NCBI GenBank assembly: GCA_013359265.1
Contig: JABWCD010000027.1
Location: forward strand, 62,001 to 126,000
Length of the DNA stretch: 64,000 nt
DNA from: Candidatus Hydrogenedentota bacterium
GTDB taxonomy: Bacteria; Hydrogenedentota; Hydrogenedentia; Hydrogenedentales; SLHB01
Direction: 5' to 3'
Below are positions 1 through 8,183 of this stretch, in pieces; positions within the stretch are counted from its first letter, which is position 1, and each line of letters opens with the position of its first letter. The translations under genes and the position numbers were made by a program. Under the pieces are notes generated by a model. That model ran no database searches, was not told the DNA's origin, and saw only the letters and a program-made list of their open reading frames with translations.

Positions 1-1
1 G

Positions 2-103
2 GGTTGCCCGGCCATAGAGAAAAGATTCTACACCTATCTGGCGGCCAACTTCGACCCGTTCTGGCCGTCGAGGCACACCTCGCCACTTCTTTGTCCGGTT
101 TGA
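2..103 (+). CDS. C-terminal fragment of a possible protein entering from the left edge
   Basis: The frame starting at base 2 is open from the window edge to a TGA at 101-103 and reads as 33 residues rich in aromatic and hydrophobic positions (FYTYLAANFDPFW, then a Cys-Pro end). No start lies in the window, so only a C-terminus could be present. I do not recognise a family. The main reasons to list it are the protein-like composition and the lack of any other gene here; a frame this short can be open by chance. Confidence 0.25.
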   Translation, partial: GCPAIEKRFYTYLAANFDPFWPSRHTSPLLCPV

Positions 104-186
104 CTCGGAGAAATCCCCGATGGTTTTGGCGGGGAACGGTTCCGACGACCCAAGCGTCAGGCTGCCCAGCTCGTTTGAAGGAGCGC

Positions 187-399
187 TCAATCGGCGGGGT
201 TTACGGATGCCGGCTCTTCCGGCGCCGCAGCCCGCTGCCACCGGTTCCAAATCAGTGAACCGGCCGTGGCGGTTACCCCGAACGCGAAAACGCTAATCAC
301 CAATGGAACGCCTTGTGTCCGAAGCAGATCGTACGCGAAAACCTTCGTCGCCCCGATGAGCGCGACAACCACTGCGCTCGCGAGTAAATCGTTGCGCAT
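187..399 (-). CDS. Small two-helix membrane protein
   Basis: A 70-residue protein read from the ATG at 399, which lies just after the stop of the upstream membrane-protein gene at 405. An in-frame ATG at 441 would overlap that gene. Two hydrophobic stretches (about residues 4-20 and 30-50) are followed by a polar tail with Trp, Arg and Pro. It probably sits in the inner membrane. Its only clue to function is translational coupling to the larger polytopic protein; I do not recognise a family. Confidence 0.5.
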   Translation of the reverse strand: MRNDLLASAVVVALIGATKVFAYDLLRTQGVPLVISVFAFGVTATAGSLIWNRWQRAAAPEEPASVNPAD

Positions 400-404
400 C
401 CATT

Positions 405-1958
405 TTAACGCGATGAATTGATGAGCACGGACTGCCCGCATTCAAACGCGTATCCGGCGTCGTCCAGCAAGTAAACCAGCGCGTTGTACAGCACGATTCT
501 TCCCGAGCAAAAGGCGTAGATGAGTCCGGCAAAGAACACTGTAATTGTTATCAGGCGTGCCTGTTGCGGCAGGACTGCCGGGTGCGCCGCCTTCGGGTCG
601 GCGTTGCGTTGCAGCCACGAGTAGTGGAATACGGTGCCAATGCTCAGCATGGTTAAGGCCGCCGCGCTGACGAAGGGCTGCGGAGAAACGACGTCAAAAA
701 CTCCGTTCCACAACGCATATACGCACCCGTATACCTGCAACAGAATCGCCGCGATCGGAACCGCCCCGCCCAAACGCCGGCGAGCACATATCGTCACAAC
801 GAGCGATGCGGCTGTCCACACGAAAATCGGGAGCAACGCGTTTGTAAACATATCCGGAACGCTGAGCGCAAGCAGGACAATGGATGCAACCATAAACCAC
901 GTTGCCGCCGTTTTGCCTTTCGCGTTACGCGGCGCGAACCACACGGAAAGTGCAGCGTAGACGATCGCTCCACCGAGGCCAGTCCAGCCGACTACGTGCG
1001 GCGCGTTCCCGCCGGCTGCGCCAATGTCACGCGCCAACAGGTATGCCGCGGACGATGCAAGTAATGGCGCTGCGCACTCGAATACGCCCATTGTCCGCCG
1101 CGCGCTCAACGCCGCGATAATGGCCTGGCCCGTGTACAACAGGACGAACACGGCGAGGCACGCCTGGTACCAGTTCGCCCGGAGCGACGGGTCCAACGGT
1201 TCTCCGCGAGAAAGTGGGACGTGTAGTTTTATGGTCCACCACATCCAGAAGAAGGCGCTTACCGCTAACATGAAGTACGCCAGCCAACGCGTTCGCGCGT
1301 CGGACGATGCGGCATACGCGGCCGCCATCGCGACGGCAAGAACCGCGCCTACGCGTACAAAATCCGAATCCGGAAAGTCGATGCCTATTGCCACTACCGA
1401 AACGCCCGGAACCGCAATGTCAAACGCGCCATACGCGCCGTATCGAAGTCCCGCGGCGAGCATCACGCACAATGTTGCAGCGATGACCGCGTACGCCGCG
1501 TCGGCAGAGAGCAATCCAAACCGGAAATGCGTCTCTACCACGATCGCAAGTATCAGTACCGCGCCGCAGGTGGTCGAAAGCGACGCGAACCGTCGCTTTG
1601 CGTGCGCGCGGTAATATCCATACACGAGTATCAGGGATGCATAGATGAGGCCCGCGACCGCCCCGATCGGCTGGTCGATGACCCGATTGTCCACCAAGGT
1701 TCGAAGGATTAAAGCAAACACCAGCAGGAAGCACACCGCCGCCGCGCCCGCAAGCACCGTCGCGCCTGTCCAATCCGCCGGCCCGCGCTGCGGAACCGCA
1801 TCGTCTTCAAGCGACGAGTGAGGTTCGGCGTATTGGGTGACGAAGGATTCAGCCCCGGCAAGGCGGAGAGCAAGTTCGTCCACGCGCGCAGACAGCGCTT
1901 GTACCTCGGCCGCAAGCTGTTCGAATCGACGCTCGAAAGTTGGCAAGTCGTCGCTCAT
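405..1958 (-). CDS. Polytopic membrane protein with N-terminal coiled coil (DUF2339-like architecture)
   Basis: About 517 residues. The first 35 residues form a heptad-rich coiled coil (FEQLAAEVQALSARVDEL). After a short linker, some twelve to fourteen hydrophobic segments run to the C-terminus. This layout resembles DUF2339-type bacterial membrane proteins of unknown function, but that is a resemblance in architecture, not a motif match. I start at the ATG giving MSDDLPTF; an ATG five codons upstream (1973) is possible. It is followed at once by the small membrane protein ending at 187. No substrate or partner can be inferred. Confidence 0.6.
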   Translation of the reverse strand: MSDDLPTFERRFEQLAAEVQALSARVDELALRLAGAESFVTQYAEPHSSLEDDAVPQRGPADWTGATVLAGAAAVCFLLVFALILRTLVDNRVIDQPIGAVAGLIYASLILVYGYYRAHAKRRFASLSTTCGAVLILAIVVETHFRFGLLSADAAYAVIAATLCVMLAAGLRYGAYGAFDIAVPGVSVVAIGIDFPDSDFVRVGAVLAVAMAAAYAASSDARTRWLAYFMLAVSAFFWMWWTIKLHVPLSRGEPLDPSLRANWYQACLAVFVLLYTGQAIIAALSARRTMGVFECAAPLLASSAAYLLARDIGAAGGNAPHVVGWTGLGGAIVYAALSVWFAPRNAKGKTAATWFMVASIVLLALSVPDMFTNALLPIFVWTAASLVVTICARRRLGGAVPIAAILLQVYGCVYALWNGVFDVVSPQPFVSAAALTMLSIGTVFHYSWLQRNADPKAAHPAVLPQQARLITITVFFAGLIYAFCSGRIVLYNALVYLLDDAGYAFECGQSVLINSSR

Positions 1959-2094
1959 GACCGGCCCCGTCATCCGAACTGTGGTTTAAGGCGGCGGGCC
2001 GATCTTGACGCCGCCGCCGAATTCTAATCGCGGAAGTTCCTCGCGCGGCTGTATCCTGTACGAACAGCCGCGGGCCCAACGCGATTTCCGCGTT

Positions 2095-3291
2095 CTACGA
2101 CACGTTTGCCGGCATGCCGCGTCCGCCTTCTTTTTGGTCCGCGTGCAGCGGCAAGTACCGGTTAAAGACAGCCATCACAACGAACGGTACGATAAAGACG
2201 ATGATCGCGGCTGCGATTCCCTCTTGGCCAAACAGTTCGGGCACATAACTCTCCCGAAACCCGCGCAGGCTCTTCGAGAATATCTGCCCCCCAATGACTA
2301 CGTTCCAGCGCATCGAAAAAACTTGCAGCAAGAGGATGATCGACGCAACGAACGCGATCGTATTCCGGAGTGGATCGGTCAGGAACGGCCGCATCAGCAC
2401 GACAATTCCGAACAAAATGATCGGAATCATGGACCCGATTACGGTTTGCACTACAAGAAATGGAAATGCCAGTTTATCGCTCAACAGCGTGGCGATGATC
2501 GGCCATTCCTCACCCTGTTTGTACGCCAGCGTTACAATTTCCAATTGTTCAATCGTTACCGTAAGTATCGTAAACAGCCACAGCCACCGCGACAGCGCCT
2601 GCACGCACTCGCCGTCGATGATGCGCTGGTTCAAGCGTGAGATCACCATGTAGAGCACAATCACCATTGCGATCCCGGAAGTCACCGCCGAAAAAAGAAA
2701 GATGATGGGCATCAGCGGCGTCGACCACCAGTGGTTGGCCTTCACCGATCCGAACATGAACCCCACATAGCCGTGCAGAATGCATGCCGCCGGAATGCCA
2801 ATCGCGGCAAGCGTTACGATCACCTTGCGATCGATTCGTAACGCGTCGTCCGACATGTCGTACACGCCCAAGGCAAGGACCTTGAAAATGACGCGCTTCA
2901 GCCCGCGGCTGCGCGCTGCCGTCAGAATGATGTCCTTTCGGTACACCAGCCAGATTTCGACCAAGACGAGCGTCAGATACAACGCGTAGATCAATCCGAA
3001 CGCTGCCATGGCTGACGTAAAATGCGGCGTGACCATGATATTGAAACAGCGCTCCGGGTGGCCGAGGTGCAACAGTAGCGGCACGGGCGCCATCGTTAAG
3101 AATGAAAACGACGCCACCATCGACAACCGGCTTACCGGGCGCAACTCGTTCCTGCCGAAAACGTGGTACAGTGACGACACAATAAACGCGCCCGCCACCA
3201 GCCCCGTAATATACGGATACATGACGATCATCAGGCTCCACATAATGTGGAGATCGTTGGGAAACGAGTAGCCCAAAGATTCAGGCGCCAT
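2095..3291 (-). CDS. NrfD/PsrC-family quinone-interacting membrane subunit
   Basis: A 398-residue polytopic protein of the NrfD (polysulfide reductase membrane subunit) family, which exchanges electrons between the quinone pool and a periplasmic iron-sulfur protein. The N-terminal half holds the family's typical run with LLHLGHPER after a helix hairpin, and eight or more hydrophobic segments follow. Its ATG overlaps the stop codon of the ferredoxin gene by one base (TAATG), so the two are translationally coupled. With the ferredoxin and the tetraheme cytochrome it forms a three-part module like NrfBCD. No NrfA or molybdopterin catalytic subunit lies beside it, so the terminal reaction is unknown. 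Confidence 0.88.
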   Translation of the reverse strand: MAPESLGYSFPNDLHIMWSLMIVMYPYITGLVAGAFIVSSLYHVFGRNELRPVSRLSMVASFSFLTMAPVPLLLHLGHPERCFNIMVTPHFTSAMAAFGLIYALYLTLVLVEIWLVYRKDIILTAARSRGLKRVIFKVLALGVYDMSDDALRIDRKVIVTLAAIGIPAACILHGYVGFMFGSVKANHWWSTPLMPIIFLFSAVTSGIAMVIVLYMVISRLNQRIIDGECVQALSRWLWLFTILTVTIEQLEIVTLAYKQGEEWPIIATLLSDKLAFPFLVVQTVIGSMIPIILFGIVVLMRPFLTDPLRNTIAFVASIILLLQVFSMRWNVVIGGQIFSKSLRGFRESYVPELFGQEGIAAAIIVFIVPFVVMAVFNRYLPLHADQKEGGRGMPANVS

Positions 3292-4112
3292 TAGCGAATC
3301 TCCTTGCTATATCCCAAATAGTGGCAGTTCGGTTCGGTCAAAAGTTCCGGCTTCAGTTCGGCGACCGGCTGCGTAGCGATAATGTTGCTGACTTCATCGT
3401 TCGGATCCATTGCGTCGCCGAGCATGCGCGCATTGACCGGGCACGCGTCAACGCAGGCCGTCCTCATGCCCTTCGTGATCCGGTGATAACACAGCGTGCA
3501 CTTCGACGCGACGTGCTTCGTCGGATGAATAAAGCGCGACCCGTAGGGACAAGCCTGCACGCAGTAGCCGCATCCGATGCAGCGTTCCTCGTCGACCAGA
3601 ATGACGCCGTCCGGACTCCGGTATGAAGCGCCCACCGGACACAACTGGACGCAGGGCGTGTGCGTGCAGTGATTGCACAACTTCGGGACGAAAAACGCCT
3701 TGGTTACGTCTCCGCCCGTTACCGACTCGGAGAATCCGTCCCTGCCGCCGTTTGGCGAATCAATCGATACGTCGCCGGTCCGCGTCACTTCATAACGCTC
3801 GATCCACGTGCGGAAAAAGTGCTCCGGCACCTCGTTCTCCACCTCGCAGGCGCGCACGCATTCGCCGCAACCGATGCACTTGTTCACGTCCACGAGAAAC
3901 ACGTACCGGTGCTTCGTCGGGTCGTACACGCCGGCAGGCGCCGCAGCAGGCGCCGAAGCCGCCGTGCCTTCCGCGAATACCTGACATAAACTCGCACCGC
4001 CCGCGACTGTCGCCATCGCTCCTGTCACCGCGAACGCAGTATTCTCCAAAAACGCGCGCCGCGACGTGGGATTCGCGAGACTACTGGGTTGTAATGGGTT
4101 GGGGCGCTTCAT
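3291..4112 (-). CDS. Tat-exported four-cluster 4Fe-4S ferredoxin subunit (NrfC/HybA type)
   Basis: A 273-residue protein with a Tat signal (SRRAFLENTAF, then a hydrophobic run). Sixteen cysteines in four groups (CIGCGECVRAC; CNHC with CVQLC; CIGCGYCVQAC; CTLC with CVDAC) match the four [4Fe-4S] clusters of NrfC, TtrB and HybA electron-transfer subunits. It should carry electrons between the cytochrome and the NrfD protein on the periplasmic side. A good ribosome site (AGAGGAA) precedes the ATG by eight bases and lies inside the end of the cytochrome gene, which overlaps by 32 bases. All cluster ligands are intact. Confidence 0.92.
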   Translation of the reverse strand: MKRPNPLQPSSLANPTSRRAFLENTAFAVTGAMATVAGGASLCQVFAEGTAASAPAAAPAGVYDPTKHRYVFLVDVNKCIGCGECVRACEVENEVPEHFFRTWIERYEVTRTGDVSIDSPNGGRDGFSESVTGGDVTKAFFVPKLCNHCTHTPCVQLCPVGASYRSPDGVILVDEERCIGCGYCVQACPYGSRFIHPTKHVASKCTLCYHRITKGMRTACVDACPVNARMLGDAMDPNDEVSNIIATQPVAELKPELLTEPNCHYLGYSKEIR

Positions 4113-4608
4113 CGGTTGTTTCCTCTAAGCCTGGGCTGTGTGCGTCGTGGCACGTGTAACAAACATCTTCCGGGATCTGCTCGCCTGCTTCCGCTACACC
4201 CAACGTTACCAAGTGCTCGCTGAACACGATTTGATGTTGCGTCTCGGGACGCGCCCGAAGTTGCGCGTGGCAAAGGGCGCACTGCGCGCCGGTCATCGTC
4301 GTTGGCATGTCGGCGGTTTTCTCTTCGCCTCGCGCGTGTTTGGATTCCGGCCCGTGGCACGTTTCGCACGCCAAGCCAGCGTGCTTTCCGGCAAGAAAAG
4401 TCTGCGCAACGTCCGCGTGGCAGGAATTGCACGACGTCCGCGTTCCGTGGACCACCGGCTTCGACATGTGTTCCGTGAGACTGTCCGCCCGGTAAAACCC
4501 CGTCGCGCCGAATGTCGGAGGAATCAAGAAGTGTCTTCCAACGACACCCGCGACACCCGCGACGATGAGCAAAACTGCGACGCGCCAAAGATGTTTGGTG
4601 TGAGTCAA
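4081..4608 (-). CDS. Membrane-anchored tetraheme c-type cytochrome
   Basis: A 175-residue protein with one N-terminal transmembrane anchor (LWRVAVLLIVAGVAGVV) and four CxxCH heme sites: CNSCH, CETCH, CALCH and CYTCH. Extra histidines, as in HARG and FSEHLVTLG, could be distal ligands. It is likely tethered in the periplasm and passes electrons to or from the ferredoxin/NrfD pair encoded downstream. It overlaps the 88-residue gene upstream by four bases (ATGA) and the ferredoxin gene downstream by 32. The spacing of hemes resembles small NrfB- or NapC-associated cytochromes but I cannot assign it to one subfamily. Confidence 0.9.
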   Translation of the reverse strand: MTHTKHLWRVAVLLIVAGVAGVVGRHFLIPPTFGATGFYRADSLTEHMSKPVVHGTRTSCNSCHADVAQTFLAGKHAGLACETCHGPESKHARGEEKTADMPTTMTGAQCALCHAQLRARPETQHQIVFSEHLVTLGVAEAGEQIPEDVCYTCHDAHSPGLEETTDEAPQPITTQ

Positions 4609-4871
4609 GTTGGGTTCCTCCCTTTCGTGCAGGATTCCGCCGCGTCAACATCTGACGACGGCAGCCGTTCGGGGGAGAAAATGAAACGTAATAAGCCGGC
4701 TGGCTGCTGCTCGGTTGCATTCGGTTCGAGTACAGGGAGCTCTTCGGGCGAGAGCAGCCATCGCCAGAATCCCTTCCGCGTCCCGGCACTAGGGTCGCCC
4801 GGCGCGGACTCCAGTGTCTCTCCCGCCAGTAGCCATTTGATAAAGGCCAGTGGCGCCCCCAACTTGCTCAC
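4605..4871 (-). CDS. Small protein with three W-L/F-S-x-E-x-L-P repeats heading the NrfD operon
   Basis: I start at GTG 4871, preceded by a GAGGGGG ribosome site six bases away, giving 88 residues. The frame stays open to an ATG at 5006, but that extension would swallow the CRP/FNR-like palindrome. The protein repeats one short motif three times: FIKWLLAGETLES, FWRWLLSPEELPVLE and LLRFIFSPERLPSS, separated by low-complexity linkers. Each unit looks like a short amphipathic or membrane-dipping helix ending in an acidic-Leu-Pro cap. It shares four bases with the cytochrome start. It is probably an assembly or docking factor of the respiratory module, but this is inferred only from position. Confidence 0.65.
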   Translation of the reverse strand: MSKLGAPLAFIKWLLAGETLESAPGDPSAGTRKGFWRWLLSPEELPVLEPNATEQQPAGLLRFIFSPERLPSSDVDAAESCTKGRNPT

Positions 4872-4970
4872 GGCTTGCCCCCTCGCCAGAGCGAATCCTG
4901 ACTTCCGAAGCCCCCTTCGAAGTGAGGATTCCCCTCTTAGCTTCTGGCGTACACGTGCAACGCGCTCAAT

Positions 4971-4990
4971 ATCGTGAATACTATCACGAT
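4971..4990. promoter_or_regulatory. CRP/FNR-family-like operator upstream of the cytochrome/NrfD operon
   Basis: A perfect inverted repeat ATCGTGA and TCACGAT separated by six bases. The GTGA-N6-TCAC core equals the CRP/FNR superfamily consensus. It lies about 100 bp upstream of the operon's GTG start, a sensible place for activation by an anaerobiosis or cAMP-responsive regulator. No such regulator is encoded in the window. Confidence 0.55.
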
Positions 4991-5377
4991 TAAAATAATT
5001 CCGCAATAGGTATCTTTAATCGCCTGGCAAACCTTGCGTTGGCGTACGTAAATGGTTCAAATAAAACAGCTTGAGCGGCTCCTCGAATCAAGTCGCCATG
5101 AAGCAGGAGCGGGAGGGAGGGGGCAGACGCGAACCATGCACGTCCGGTGGCCATGCCACATCAGGTCGAAAGATGCGATTCGCCCCGACTTGCGAGGCAA
5201 TGCTACGGCGTATCGAATCGGTGTTGCTGTTGTCGAAGTTGGATGCGCGGTGCGCCTCGACGCCTCACCTGCCTCTGGCGCTCTGCGGGCGCCCCCGAAG
5301 CGATCAGAACCGGGGGGGCGGGTTGAGGAGTTCACATGCGCGTCCGGGGCACGAGTACCGGTTCGGGCTTGACCGGG
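4991..5377. other. Gene-free stretch without recognised feature
   Basis: Between the NrfD operon promoter region and the small coiled-coil gene I see no convincing coding frame on either strand; the open frames are short and Arg/Pro/Ser-rich. I checked for SRP RNA, RNase P, tmRNA and tRNA signatures and found none. A G-rich run lies near 5311-5320. A structured RNA of unknown type cannot be excluded. Confidence 0.4.
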
Positions 5378-5548
5378 TTACTCCGCGTCGGTTGGTGTGA
5401 CCGAATCATCGCCCGGCCCGGCTGCGTCATCCGACGGGCCAGGCAGGAGCCCTTTGCGTTCGAGTTTGCGCTTCTTCTTTTCTTCTTTTTTGCGCATTTT
5501 CTCGAGGTCCTTTTGCCGTTTCTCGCGCTGATAATTTGTCCGTCGCAA
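5378..5548 (-). CDS. Small basic coiled-coil protein
   Basis: A 56-residue gene starting at TTG 5548, with an AGGAG ribosome site about seven bases upstream. It begins MRRTNYQREKRQKDLEK, continues with a dense Lys/Glu/Arg helix to about residue 32, and ends in an acidic Gly/Asp/Pro tail (DDAAGPGDDS). Small proteins beginning RTNYxxEKRQKE and continuing as a charged helix are, from memory, widespread in Proteobacteria and related phyla; their function is unknown, and the charge suggests nucleic-acid or ribosome contact. It lies 22 bases after the epimerase gene on the same strand. Short genes of this type are easily missed because of the TTG start. Confidence 0.75.
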   Translation of the reverse strand: MRRTNYQREKRQKDLEKMRKKEEKKKRKLERKGLLPGPSDDAAGPGDDSVTPTDAE

Positions 5549-5570
5549 CGGTTACTCCTATTGTTGGTGT

Positions 5571-6485
5571 CTACCCACGCATATGGTCGATGGTGTTTTG
5601 CAGTCCCTCCAACAGGCCCACCGTCGGCTCCCAGCCCAACTCGGCCTTAGCGCGACCATTGTCGCAGATTATCTTCTCGACTTCGCCCGCACGAAGCGGT
5701 TTGCGCAACGGCGCTTGATGGAACCCAATCACCTTATCGAGGGCATCGAAGATTTCGTTGACGGTCGTGCCTCTGCCATTGGAAATATTCACCGTGACGT
5801 TGCGGCCACGGTCGAGCGCAAGCACGTTTGCGCGCGCAACGTCCCCGACGTACACGTAGTCACGCACCGGCTCGCCAAACCCATATAACGTCGGCTGCTT
5901 GCCCTTCAACATCAACTCTGTCAATACCGCGCATACGCCGCACTCGCCGTGTGGCACCTGCCGCGGCCCAAACACGTTCGAGTACCGCAGGATCACGTAC
6001 GTCAGCGGATGGTTCCGCGAGTACGTCTTGATGTACTCCTCTGTCGCCAGCTTGCTTGTACCGTACGGGCTCATGGGTTCCGGCTTCGTGTTCTCGTCCG
6101 CGGGCAACTTCTCGGGCGAACCATAAATGGCGCCGCCCGTGGACGAAAAGACGAACCGCTTTACGCCCGCCCGGACCGAAGCCTCGAGCAAATTAATCGT
6201 CCCGATTATGTTCGTCATCGCGTCGAACGCCGGGTCCTTTACGCTCTCGGTGACGTTGATCTGCGCCGCAAGGTGGCATACCGCATCCGGCTTCTCTTTC
6301 TGAAAAACTTCGGCGATGCCGCTATCGCCGATGCTCAGCTCGTGGAACGACGCCTTTGGATTCACATAATCGCGCACACCCGTGCTCAGATTGTCCACAA
6401 CCGCTACCGAGTGCCCTGCGTCAATCAACTGGTCTACGACATGGGAGCCGATGAAACCGGCCCCGCCGGTCACAAGAATATGCAT
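5571..6485 (-). CDS. NAD-dependent epimerase/dehydratase (UDP-glucose 4-epimerase type)
   Basis: A 304-residue extended short-chain dehydrogenase. The start at 6485 (MHILVTGGAGFIGSHVVD) has an AAGGAAG ribosome site; the frame extends upstream without support. The N-terminal GGAGFIG is the NAD-binding Rossmann motif, Asp in VVDNLSTG binds the adenosine ribose, and SSTGGAIYG followed by YGTSK gives the Ser/Tyr-x3-Lys catalytic set. RYSNVFGPRQ matches GalE/WbpP-type nucleotide-sugar epimerases. It likely interconverts UDP-hexoses for polysaccharide synthesis. It is slightly shorter than E. coli GalE and more like archaeal and cyanobacterial forms. The exact substrate cannot be read from sequence. 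Confidence 0.9.
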   Translation of the reverse strand: MHILVTGGAGFIGSHVVDQLIDAGHSVAVVDNLSTGVRDYVNPKASFHELSIGDSGIAEVFQKEKPDAVCHLAAQINVTESVKDPAFDAMTNIIGTINLLEASVRAGVKRFVFSSTGGAIYGSPEKLPADENTKPEPMSPYGTSKLATEEYIKTYSRNHPLTYVILRYSNVFGPRQVPHGECGVCAVLTELMLKGKQPTLYGFGEPVRDYVYVGDVARANVLALDRGRNVTVNISNGRGTTVNEIFDALDKVIGFHQAPLRKPLRAGEVEKIICDNGRAKAELGWEPTVGLLEGLQNTIDHMRG

Positions 6486-6555
6486 TCCGAACTTCCTTGC
6501 TTTCGTGGACGCAGATGATAACGGAAACAGGCAAAGGGAAGCGAAGGCGGGCATC

Positions 6556-6603
6556 TTGACGACGGCCGCGCGCCGCCTTATACTATACCCCAGTCCGGTA
6601 TCT
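6556..6603 (+). promoter_or_regulatory. rcnR promoter with overlapping RcnR-type operator
   Basis: TTGACG at 6556-6561, a 17-base spacer and TATACT at 6579-6584 form a near-ideal sigma70 promoter. Overlapping its -10 is ACTATACCCC, followed by an ATACC/GGTAT inverted repeat (6585-6601). A C-tract flanked by AT-rich half-sites is what RcnR/FrmR-type regulators bind, so autorepression relieved by nickel or cobalt is likely. An AAAGGAG ribosome site for rcnR follows. Confidence 0.7.
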
Positions 6604-6618
6604 GGGAAAGGAGTTGGC

Positions 6619-6897
6619 GTGTCCCACACCATCGATTCCAAAGCGAAATTGCTCGTCCGCGTCCGGCGCATCAAAGGGCAGGTCGAAGCGATCGAGAAGG
6701 CCCTCGCCCAGGAAAAGGATTGTTACACGGTCCTTCAGACGATTGCTGCGTGTCGAGGCGCAATCAACGGGCTGATGTACGAAATCGTTGACGGACACGT
6801 CCGGCATCACGTGCATATTCCCGACAAGAAGCTGACGGCGGAGCAGTCTCGCGCGACACAGCAACTACTGGATGTCATTAAATCGTACCTGAAGTAG
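6619..6897 (+). CDS. rcnR: RcnR-type nickel/cobalt-responsive repressor (CsoR/FrmR family)
   Basis: A 92-residue all-helical CsoR/FrmR-family regulator starting at GTG 6619, five bases after AAAGGAG. His3, Cys35, His60 and His64 are all present at the positions used by E. coli RcnR to bind Ni(II)/Co(II); FrmR lacks this full set. VRRIKGQVEAIEKAL is the DNA-binding helix of the family. It lies directly before the RcnA-like exporter, and its own promoter overlaps an operator-like C-tract. Apo-protein should repress both genes and release DNA when nickel or cobalt rises. Formaldehyde or copper sensing is less likely given the ligands. Confidence 0.9.
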   Translation: MSHTIDSKAKLLVRVRRIKGQVEAIEKALAQEKDCYTVLQTIAACRGAINGLMYEIVDGHVRHHVHIPDKKLTAEQSRATQQLLDVIKSYLK

Positions 6898-6917
6898 GCC
6901 CCATCGGAGATCGTCCC

Positions 6918-7970
6918 ATGCAAGATACGCTTACGCTTGTCTATTTTCCGACCGCTATCGTGCTTGGAGCGCTTCACGCGCTCGAGCCGGGGCACGCGAA
7001 AACGCTTACGGCCGCCTACCTGATCGGCATCAAGGGCACCAAGCGGGACGCGCTTCTGCTGGGCCTCTCCGTGGCGGCCACGCACAGCGTCGTCGTCATT
7101 GCGCTTGCAGCGGGCGCCCTGTACCTCGGGCGGGAGGCGTTCGCCGACAGCGCCATGTACTGGCTCCAGATTTCAAGCGGCGTCATCGTCGTTGGCTTGG
7201 GTGCGTGGCTGTTGTGGCGGCGATGGCCTCGGCATGCCCCCCATGAGCACGGCCACCATCACCATCACGCGCCGGACCCGGTGCACGTACACGGGAAGCT
7301 CGTCCACGGGACACTCGAAATTATCGACACTCCGGAGGGCGAACGGATGCGGCTTACACTGGACGAATCTTACCCGGATGTTTCGTATCGGGTTGAAATT
7401 CAGCGCGATGGAAACCGAATCGAAGTGCTCCCACTTTGTACTCCGGATGGCAATTCCGTTCTTCTGAGCGATGCCGCGCCGGAAGAACCCCATGAGTTTT
7501 CCGCAGCATTAATCGCCACGCGCGGCGACGATCGCGAAACGGTTTCGTTCGGCATGCAAGAGCCTATTCACGATCACGACCACAGCCATATGACAGACGA
7601 CGAGCACGCGCGCGCCCACGCCGCGACATTGCCCGACTACGCGAAGCGGGGCGACAGACCGACAGTCGTCCAATTGCTCTCGTTTGGCGCCGCGGGCGGC
7701 ATGATTCCGTGCCCCGCATCGGTTACCGTGATGTTGCTCGCGCTGAGCGTTGGCAAGGCCGGGATGGGGATGCTGACGGTATTGGGTTTCAGCTTCGGAC
7801 TCGCGGTGACGCTCGTCGGCGTCGGCCTGACGGTTGTGCTCGGCATTAGAGCGGTCGGGCGCACGCATCGCTTCGAGTGGGTCTCGCAGTCCGCCCCCGC
7901 GCTGAGCGCCGCGGTAGTCATGGTGTCCGGTTTGGCTGCGCTAGTCTTCGCACAATTCCACGGACAGTGA
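6918..7970 (+). CDS. rcnA: RcnA-like nickel/cobalt efflux protein
   Basis: A 350-residue membrane protein of the NiCoT/RcnA group, placed 20 bases after rcnR. Residues 20-29, HALEPGHAKT, are the family metal-path motif in the first helix. A histidine-rich loop follows helix three (HEHGHHHHH, about residue 105), then a polar domain of about 90 residues with another HDHDHSH cluster, then three more helices including GAAGGMIPCPASV. It is longer than E. coli RcnA because of that cytoplasmic domain, which looks beta-rich and may bind metal. It should export Ni(II) and Co(II). Confidence 0.87.
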   Translation: MQDTLTLVYFPTAIVLGALHALEPGHAKTLTAAYLIGIKGTKRDALLLGLSVAATHSVVVIALAAGALYLGREAFADSAMYWLQISSGVIVVGLGAWLLWRRWPRHAPHEHGHHHHHAPDPVHVHGKLVHGTLEIIDTPEGERMRLTLDESYPDVSYRVEIQRDGNRIEVLPLCTPDGNSVLLSDAAPEEPHEFSAALIATRGDDRETVSFGMQEPIHDHDHSHMTDDEHARAHAATLPDYAKRGDRPTVVQLLSFGAAGGMIPCPASVTVMLLALSVGKAGMGMLTVLGFSFGLAVTLVGVGLTVVLGIRAVGRTHRFEWVSQSAPALSAAVVMVSGLAALVFAQFHGQ

Positions 7971-8055
7971 ACACAAGTTTGCTCCATAGCCCACCGTACG
8001 CGACGCAGTGCCGGAAGCAGCGTACCGCGGTGTTTCGTCGCAACCTCGCTAACCC

Positions 8056-8152
8056 GGATTCTTCACGCGAACAGCAAAGCCGTGTACTATCCGTTGCGTC
8101 ACATGAAGTTCCATAGGTTCACGTCTTTACAGGGTGTTCGCGTGAAGAATCC
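8056..8152. repeat. 18-bp perfect inverted repeat with 61-bp loop
   Basis: GGATTCTTCACGCGAACA at 8056-8073 recurs as its exact reverse complement at 8135-8152. It lies in the 385-base gene-free stretch 7971-8355 between rcnA and the Gfo/Idh/MocA gene, both on the plus strand. There is no T-run, so it is not an ordinary terminator. It may be a miniature mobile element or a structured RNA. The rest of the stretch holds a second inverted repeat and a promoter. Confidence 0.75.
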
Positions 8153-8183
8153 TCCCGCCATGCGCTCGAGGGTTTACTCGTGA

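Noticed and set aside
5040-5345. Possible SRP RNA, RNase P RNA or other structured RNA
   Set aside because: Short motifs such as AGGTCGAAAGATG look suggestive, but the conserved cores of these RNAs are not present on either strand.
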